This document shows, in pieces, positions 57,934-64,000 of a stretch of DNA of 64,000 nt. The DNA is from Eutypa lata (taxonomy: Eukaryota; Ascomycota; Sordariomycetes; Xylariales; Diatrypaceae). Both the position numbers and the translations under genes were made by a program. Numbering within the stretch: position 1 is the first letter of the stretch; each line of letters opens with the position of its first letter. The notes below the pieces were generated by a model. That model did no database searches. It saw only the letters and a program-made list of their open reading frames with translations, and had not been told where the DNA came from. The DNA lies in contig JAKULF010000006.1 in the NCBI GenBank assembly GCA_022661535.1, forward strand, positions 3,095,001 to 3,159,000. The letters are read 5' to 3'.

Positions 57934-60192
57934 GAAGAAAGGTCGAGATGTTTGACGGCAAACGAGCAAGTGTCTGAACGAACGGCCCGGCTAGAAGTCT
58001 TATAGCACCGTTTCTGTCCTTCGCTCGAACGACCTGTATTATTACAGTAAGATTATACTAGAAGCGCACTATACATCCACTATTCTTGTGCGACCCCTCA
58101 AATTTCCTCTTTCAACAATAGCACCTTTCTCACACCCTGTCCAATATTAATGGGGATAGATGAGTTGGCAGGCATGTTCATGGAAACGAGGAGCCATACA
58201 GTGCGGTGAGCGGCATTTCGACTGCACCATAGGTCTGGGTTCGTACATAACCGGGCCACTATACCAGGCCACCCCGGTAAACCTCACGTTTTTCAGGGTG
58301 ATCCGGTATGGGTAGAAGCGCATGGCAAGCATGGCGAACGTCCTCGATTAACCTGAAGCAAAGTAGGATCAGCATAGGGAACACGCCTCCACGCCGGGTC
58401 ATGTTCGTCACAGCCGACCACCGAGCTGGCGCTCATCGCCATTGGACAAACGTCCCATGTTTCGGTATCCTTGGCTGGTATAGTCCACCGTTCTCGACCG
58501 CCCTTGCCCGTCCGAACTCGAGGGAACTTTTAGGTGAGATAGGTGACCCTCCACCCGAAAAGTGCGACAGACCTCGGCCCGACCCTAGTCAACAGCACCC
58601 GTTGGCCTGGAACGGCCACCAATAGTGCAGTGCAGTGGCGGTCAAGAACTCGTTTCCCACCACCCGGTAACTTGTATAATAACTAAGTGCTTCATAACTA
58701 ACTAGTTAGTTGTTGCATTAACTAACGGCGTTTATCGAGCCAAACGCTAACGAAGCAGCTACTAACACGTTAGATAGGGTTTTACCTAATCAAGGAAAGC
58801 TAAATTATTAGGTAATCGTCGAGAACGACATAAATCGGCGTATTGTGCTAGCGAACTTAAGAGCGCCAATGGGGTTTAAGATGACTAGCTAAGTATATGT
58901 AACTGCATATATAGGGAGTTACATAGAATGATAATATATATGAATATTGAATTTAGATATAGGTAAGCGATCAAGGTGAAGTGTAAACTGCAAGGTACGA
59001 GGTATCTACGAAGTACGAGGTATACGTATGTATAAACAATGATGTTAAGATAATCATTATCTTAAATAACAACATAGCTCTTGGTTTGATATGTGATGTT
59101 AACTCCAAGCGGTATATGTCGGGATAGCATAACCGACTTTAAACTACTCATAGCATAGTGTTCCAGGAAAATGGCATAGATATGAAAAAGTGATCCTTGG
59201 TTGCGTAAGTTTAGTCCTACCGAATACCCCCATCATATGATTCTATCGTGCTTGCGTATTCGTTCGCCAATGGCGGCATTCTCCCCTTGCTAAACCTTGT
59301 CTACATATCAGCTGCCCCATATTCTCGACCCTTGCCGACATTATAGTACACTAATTTTCACCCAATTACCAGTATGAGATACCGTTTCTAACATATGTAA
59401 CTTTAAACAACTACGGAGTAAGTAATGATAGACGCACGTCAAGGGTTGTCAAGGATTGTGATGTCTGTTGGTCTCACCCATACATAGATAAGTGGGTTAT
59501 GCAAATCATAAGGTATATATTATACCATTATCAATTATTTCCTATATCGACACGAGGAGAGCAAATTTTCAGCGACCCAAACAGGCGGTATCTGATAAAC
59601 GCATTACCTAATCAAGTCACCTACATATATATGGGTAACCTACCAGCCTACCTCCCATGCCTGCCATGTTGCCATGCTGCCATGTAACCCCCACAATTTG
59701 TTCACAAAATACCACGAATACCTACATACATACCTATATGTATACGGGGCACTGGGTAACGGGATCTTTCTCATTATGGGTTAGTTACTGAATAATCTTG
59801 ATACATAGGACTCGGTAAATAGATGAAGATAAAGGAGTTTCAAGGCCGAGACCTATTTACCACATACATACCTACGCACTACGTTCCAACTCTCGGAGAG
59901 GCCAAACGACTAACCACTTACATACAGTACATACATCCTCAAGTTAGGTAGTGTGACTCAGTTTAGTGGACTGGACAATGCCTCGTTCCGTGCATAATCG
60001 ATGAGGCTTAGGTGCATTATGCATACACTATATTATATGGGGCCGATTTTGGTCCGAAGCAGAAACTTTCAGTCAGCGGAGGCACGTGTTCCTTGAAACT
60101 GGCCACGAAAGAGAAAATCTGAAGGCGAAGGGATTGAGAAAACGGGTTTCCGTCACTACTACGAGGAAGAGCTTCGAAAAGGAAAAAGAACA
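57934..60192. other. Long spacer, no supported gene
   Basis: About 2.3 kb between the orphan gene and purU. Part of it (58150-58640) is less AT-rich and holds an unrecognised 105-codon frame (58308-58625). A small palindrome ACTAACTAGTTAGT lies at about 58698-58711. The remainder is AT-rich. Confidence 0.45.
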
Positions 60193-61044
60193 ATGTCTGG
60201 GAACGATCATATCCTCACCCTGTCCTGCCCGGACAAGCCAGGGATCGTGCACGCGGTGACCGGTCTCTTGGCGAGCCAGGGCCTCAATATCCTGAACTTG
60301 CAGCAATTTTCGGACCCGGCGTCGAACAGGTTCTTCATGCGAGTCCACTTCGGTCATGCCGAATCCACCACCCACCTCGAAGAACCGATGAGCAAGCTAT
60401 CGGTCGAGCTGCAGATGGAGGAGTACGACATAAGGCCGGCCAGCAAGAAGCCGCGGGTCCTGATCATGGTGTCCAAGATCGGCCACTGCCTGAACGACCT
60501 GCTCTTCCGGGCGAAGACGAACCAGCTCGGGGTCGAGATCCCGCTGATCGTCTCGAACCACCCCGACTACCGGGCGCTGGCGGAGAGCTACGGCATCGAG
60601 TTCCACCACCTGCCCGTGACGAAGGACACGAAGCTGCAGCAGGAGCAGCAGATCCTGGCGCTGATCGGGCAGCACGGCATCGACCTCGTGGTGCTGGCCC
60701 GCTACATGCAGGTACTCAGCCCGGGCCTGTGCGAGGCCATGAGCGGCAAGATCATCAACATCCACCACTCGTTCCTGCCGTCCTTCAAGGGCGCGAAGCC
60801 CTACCACCAGGCCTTCGAGCGCGGCGTCAAGATCATCGGCGCCACGGCCCACTTCGTGACCGCGGACCTGGACGAGGGCCCCATCATCGAGCAGAGGGTC
60901 GCCCGCGTCGACCACAGCATGAGCGCCAAGGAGCTGGTCGAGGAGGGGAGCAACGTCGAGAGCCAGGTGCTGGCCGCCGCCGTCAAGTGGTGGAGCGAGA
61001 AGAGGGTGTTCCTGAACGGGCACAAGACCGTCGTTTTCAATTAA
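60193..61044 (+). CDS. purU: Formyltetrahydrofolate deformylase (PurU)
   Basis: Single exon, 283 aa, a full-length PurU. An N-terminal ACT-like domain (ILTLSCPDKPGIVHAVTGLL) is followed by a formyltransferase fold: RVLIMVSKIGHCLNDLLFR, IVSNHPDYRALAESYGI, LVVLARYMQVLS, then the catalytic region NIHHSFLPSFKGAKPYHQA (N189, H191) and TADLDEGPIIEQ (D227). The enzyme hydrolyses 10-formyl-THF to THF and formate, balancing one-carbon units. It is intronless and very GC-rich at third positions, with little AT-ending codon use, unlike most of the window. PurU is known from bacteria and many filamentous ascomycetes, so its presence is not itself evidence of recent transfer. Confidence 0.95.
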   Translation: MSGNDHILTLSCPDKPGIVHAVTGLLASQGLNILNLQQFSDPASNRFFMRVHFGHAESTTHLEEPMSKLSVELQMEEYDIRPASKKPRVLIMVSKIGHCLNDLLFRAKTNQLGVEIPLIVSNHPDYRALAESYGIEFHHLPVTKDTKLQQEQQILALIGQHGIDLVVLARYMQVLSPGLCEAMSGKIINIHHSFLPSFKGAKPYHQAFERGVKIIGATAHFVTADLDEGPIIEQRVARVDHSMSAKELVEEGSNVESQVLAAAVKWWSEKRVFLNGHKTVVFN

Positions 61045-63356
61045 AACGGCCGCCCTAGGCTAGCTGTGTCGAGGTTAGGGCACGGTATGGAAATCGAAAG
61101 GTTCGGGATTTAAAAAATATATTAAAAATTTGCTGATGATGGCGGTGAAACGAAACATAAGACAGATTCTAGTCAAAGTGTCTACTAGAACCAGGCCACC
61201 CATTGCTCGGACGATATATATCTAGTAGTGCGATGTAACTTAGTGTACATGCGCCCGATTACGAACGGTCTGTGGCTGCAGGGGCACAGGGGTATTCAAT
61301 GTTGCCAGGGTGCACACTACAAAATATACATAAACCAAAAAAGAGGTGGCGGTGAACCGCAACTGAGAACAGTTCCCCAGCATCAACTTCCGAATTGTAC
61401 ATATGAGCACTATACCGCTATTGTTGGCGATGACGTCTGAAGAAGTGGGCTAGGATGGCTGAGCATTGAATCCTTTTATTCTTCATTTGGTAAATAAGAA
61501 CATCATCTAAGACATCCAACATCAGCACCGCCTGTGTAATAAGCGATCTGCAATTGACGCAAGCTGAGTCGAACAAACACGAGTGTTTGGCTTTTCTCGT
61601 TACATATGACAACAGCTATCTTATTATAGAGTATGATGTTATACTCCAACGGAATGCAAATGTAAGTAGGTACTTTACCAAGTCTCAAGCGGTAAGCATG
61701 CAGACATGCAGACATGCAAGGTGCGATACGGGGATGCCAGGGCCAAGCTGTCAGCTGCAGAAAGGGCTGTCGGTCCGTATAGCTGGGTCAAGACCCCAAG
61801 TCACTGCCGTGGCGTTTTATGGTCCTTCGGGATGCATGCGACTTTGAACGTCTTTGGAATTGAATTTACATCACTATCTGACTTGGAGTGAAACAGAGGT
61901 ACCTAGGTATGTATTGAATATCACAAATCTGAAACCAACATAAAGCTTCCGCGAATCCGCATATCACCATTAACGAATCCGATTGGCTGGGTAGATAGTT
62001 ATTTTTGTTTTTGGAATCATATGCTATAATTATATTGTCAAACCAACCTTGCGTCGCATTAAATCAACAAGTCCCAAATGATACTGTGGCAGTTCGCAAG
62101 CCATTCGAACGGTAAACTACCTCCCAACACCTAGCCCACAATCAATAGAATTGATTAAGTGGTGGTGTAGAGGTAGGTAGGTATGTATTGTTACGGTACA
62201 TCTATCAATGAGTTGCCAGACTAGAGGTCTAGTTCTTATAAAGCGTCTTGAGGTCTAAATTGAATCCGGTTCAAGATCGAATCTAATCAAGAGCTTGCTG
62301 CATTAGGAAGGTTAAAAGAGGTTAAGCTGTAGAATAAAGTGGTCGATATGACCTCACCGAGATCTGGAGGTTTGCATCATTCGGGCGCTCGGAACCAGGG
62401 AAGAAACCGTCGTCAACCTGTCGGGCTCTGCCACGGACAGACAGGCAGTGGCTAGCAGGATTTGCGATGAAGAGGGCGATTGGTTGATATGAATGGAACC
62501 ATGATGGCGCAAGTGGAAAGGGATATCAAATTCCCTCCCTTCATATGTAGTTATCTGCCCTATCTAGTATACATAGGCTATAACCGCCTCTCATCGAACT
62601 ATATTCATGGAGTAAAGGGAGAAACACCCATCTGTATATTCCAAATTAGTATTCGAGTATTCTCCCACACCTCACCTGCCTGGAAGATGTCGGCATTTCA
62701 ATGTAACGCGGGCGGAAAATGGTGCGATGGGAATTGCAAAGAATGCCAAAACCACGCGACTCCGATTCGTCCGAAGTCGCCAGGGACTTAGACCCCACAT
62801 ATTCCCTTTTATAGAAGACTGTAAGGGTACTTTCCCTGGCTTGATCGGGAAATCGAACAGGGCGATCAGGTGCTGCTCTTTCTAATTTGTAGATCTGCAA
62901 GGGTGTGTTGGCCACTGCGGACTGGCTCGGGCCCTGGTACTGCCACTTGGGAGGAGCCGGCCCCTTCCACCACCACCACCACCACCACCACGGCCACCAC
63001 CATCCTGAGCCTAACAAATCAATTAGCCCACTCCCCCAGCTATTCGGTAGGTGAAGTTAGTGCTTAGTTAGCAGGTTAGGTACCACCTAGCATGCCCATA
63101 TCAACAGATAGTATCTGCATATGCCGCGGGTCATCGGTTTCCTGCGACCCTCGATTATTCTTCCGACTTTGAAACTTTTCTTGCGCCGACCTACCCGTCC
63201 TCCTGTTGTATACTAGTAAATTCAACTATTTCCAACAGAAATCCTAGTTTATTCATAAACATAAACTTGTTAATACCTGTACCAACGCCGTCTCTCTAAC
63301 CTATCTCGTATCCAAAACCCCCCGCCACACCAGAATTTGCGCCGTGCGATCCGACA
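61045..63356. other. Long AT-rich spacer, no supported gene
   Basis: About 2.3 kb. Open frames at 61554-61847, 62480-62791 and 62646-63017 are short, overlap and resemble nothing. A CCA microsatellite is listed separately. The pyrimidine-rich 63200-63350 probably leads the right-edge gene. Confidence 0.45.
62967..63003. repeat. (CCA)n microsatellite
   Basis: About eight CAC/CCA units, one GGC interruption, then three more. Confidence 0.9.
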
Positions 63357-64000
63357 ATGCCGATACTACGCATCCCGTTTACCCCCTTCGCAAGGCGCCC
63401 GGCCGCCGGCGAGGTCCACGACGAAAATGAGCGGCCTGGAATGCCAGCACCGAAGGTTTCCCACTCGGGATTTGAAAGAGTAGAGACTATGGGCTCTAAG
63501 GCATCATCGGTGCTGAGTATCCGGACCTCGAAGGGTCGCGATAATGGCGATTACAAGATGAGTGGTACGGCTTATGCGATTACGTCTACCTGTCTACTGG
63601 AGTAACTAACATCGGCGGAATTACAGTGGTCAATGACAGTGGAGTTTATTTACCAGTATGAAGCATATCACACTTAACTTCCAGTAGTTCTATTTCGCTT
63701 ACAAATCCCGTGTAGCCGTCGCCAACGGAGGAGAAGGGTCTCTGGCCACGACAACCAGTGGCTGCCTCGCGATCATCTATCGACACGCGCAGCAGCATTG
63801 GTGACATTGACCATTTTACCATATCTCGCGAGTCATTCGATTCCTACCGTCGTTCATTCGTAAGTGTAATCAACCTAATTGTTTACCGATGCAATTCACA
63901 AGAGCGGCAAAACTGAACGCAATTCAAGGACATATCGGCCAAGTCTCCAGTTATCGTCGGCGAGGTCACCCGGCACAGTCTCGACTCGGTGCGATTTTCT
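63357..64000 (+). CDS. Conserved fungal Ser-rich protein of unknown function, 5' part
   Basis: Four exons are visible and in phase (63357-63564, 63627-63655, 63716-63859, 63929 to the edge). The protein begins MPILRIPFTPFARRPAAGE, then PGMPAPKVSHSGFERVET, KMSVVNDSGVYLPPSPTEEK, FTISRESFDSYRRSFDIS and SPVIVGEVTRHSLDSVRF, after which the window ends. I know closely similar proteins in most Pezizomycotina (the VVNDSGVYLPPSPTE and ISRESFDSYRRSFDIS blocks are well kept). They are about 200 aa, basic and Ser-rich, without assigned function. The small second exon (29 nt) is clean at both ends. The 3' end is missing. Confidence 0.8.

Noticed and set aside
60397..61023. 208-codon minus-strand frame rich in Leu, Asp and Gln
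   Set aside because: Antisense shadow of purU, again caused by high GC3.

Overview
This is nuclear DNA of a filamentous ascomycete (Pezizomycotina, most likely a Sordariomycete). The evidence is short GT-AG introns of about 45-150 nt, an intron-containing tRNA, long AT-rich spacers with microsatellites, and families typical of mould genomes: a FarA/CTF1 regulator, a CorA-like membrane protein, a SAT4-type rhodopsin-like protein, a CYP65-like P450 and a Sulfotransfer_4 protein. I could not assign a genus. Gene models were built by hand, joining exons in phase at visible splice sites; nothing was run against a database.

Left end (1-5.1 kb): the 5' part of a Syp1/FCHo F-BAR endocytosis gene runs off the edge on the minus strand. 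It is followed by a Csk1-like kinase (+) and a P-loop sulfotransferase-like protein with a C-terminal membrane helix (-).

Region 7.3-25 kb is sparse and accessory in character: a SAT4/rhodopsin-like membrane protein with a damaged splice acceptor, a frameshifted relic of a peroxisomal ABC transporter beside a perfect 39-nt palindrome, a 14-TM-type MFS exporter, a gluconokinase-like P-loop protein, a quinone oxidoreductase, a CorA-like protein with a C-terminal frameshift, and a P450 missing its whole I-helix. Several genes look recently broken. There is no PKS, NRPS or canonical terpene synthase, so a working metabolite cluster is not supported.

Region 26-40 kb is core genome: tRNA-Val(CAC), the Rad17 checkpoint clamp loader (-), the GPI-anchor enzyme Mcd4 (+) and a FarA/CTF1-type fatty-acid/cutin regulator (+). 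The Zn2Cys6 domain of the regulator is completed only by an 18-nt micro-exon. Rad17 and Mcd4 are divergent across about 0.8 kb.

Region 42-64 kb mixes conserved and orphan genes: a cis-CaaD-like tautomerase, a heterokaryon-incompatibility (HET) fragment, an intracellular LysM protein, an SDR/NmrA-like reductase, a rhomboid protease, a small Cys-containing protein, a 557-aa uncharacterised two-exon protein, formyltetrahydrofolate deformylase (PurU), and the 5' part of a conserved fungal Ser-rich protein at the right edge. No CRISPR array, rRNA or intact transposon was seen.
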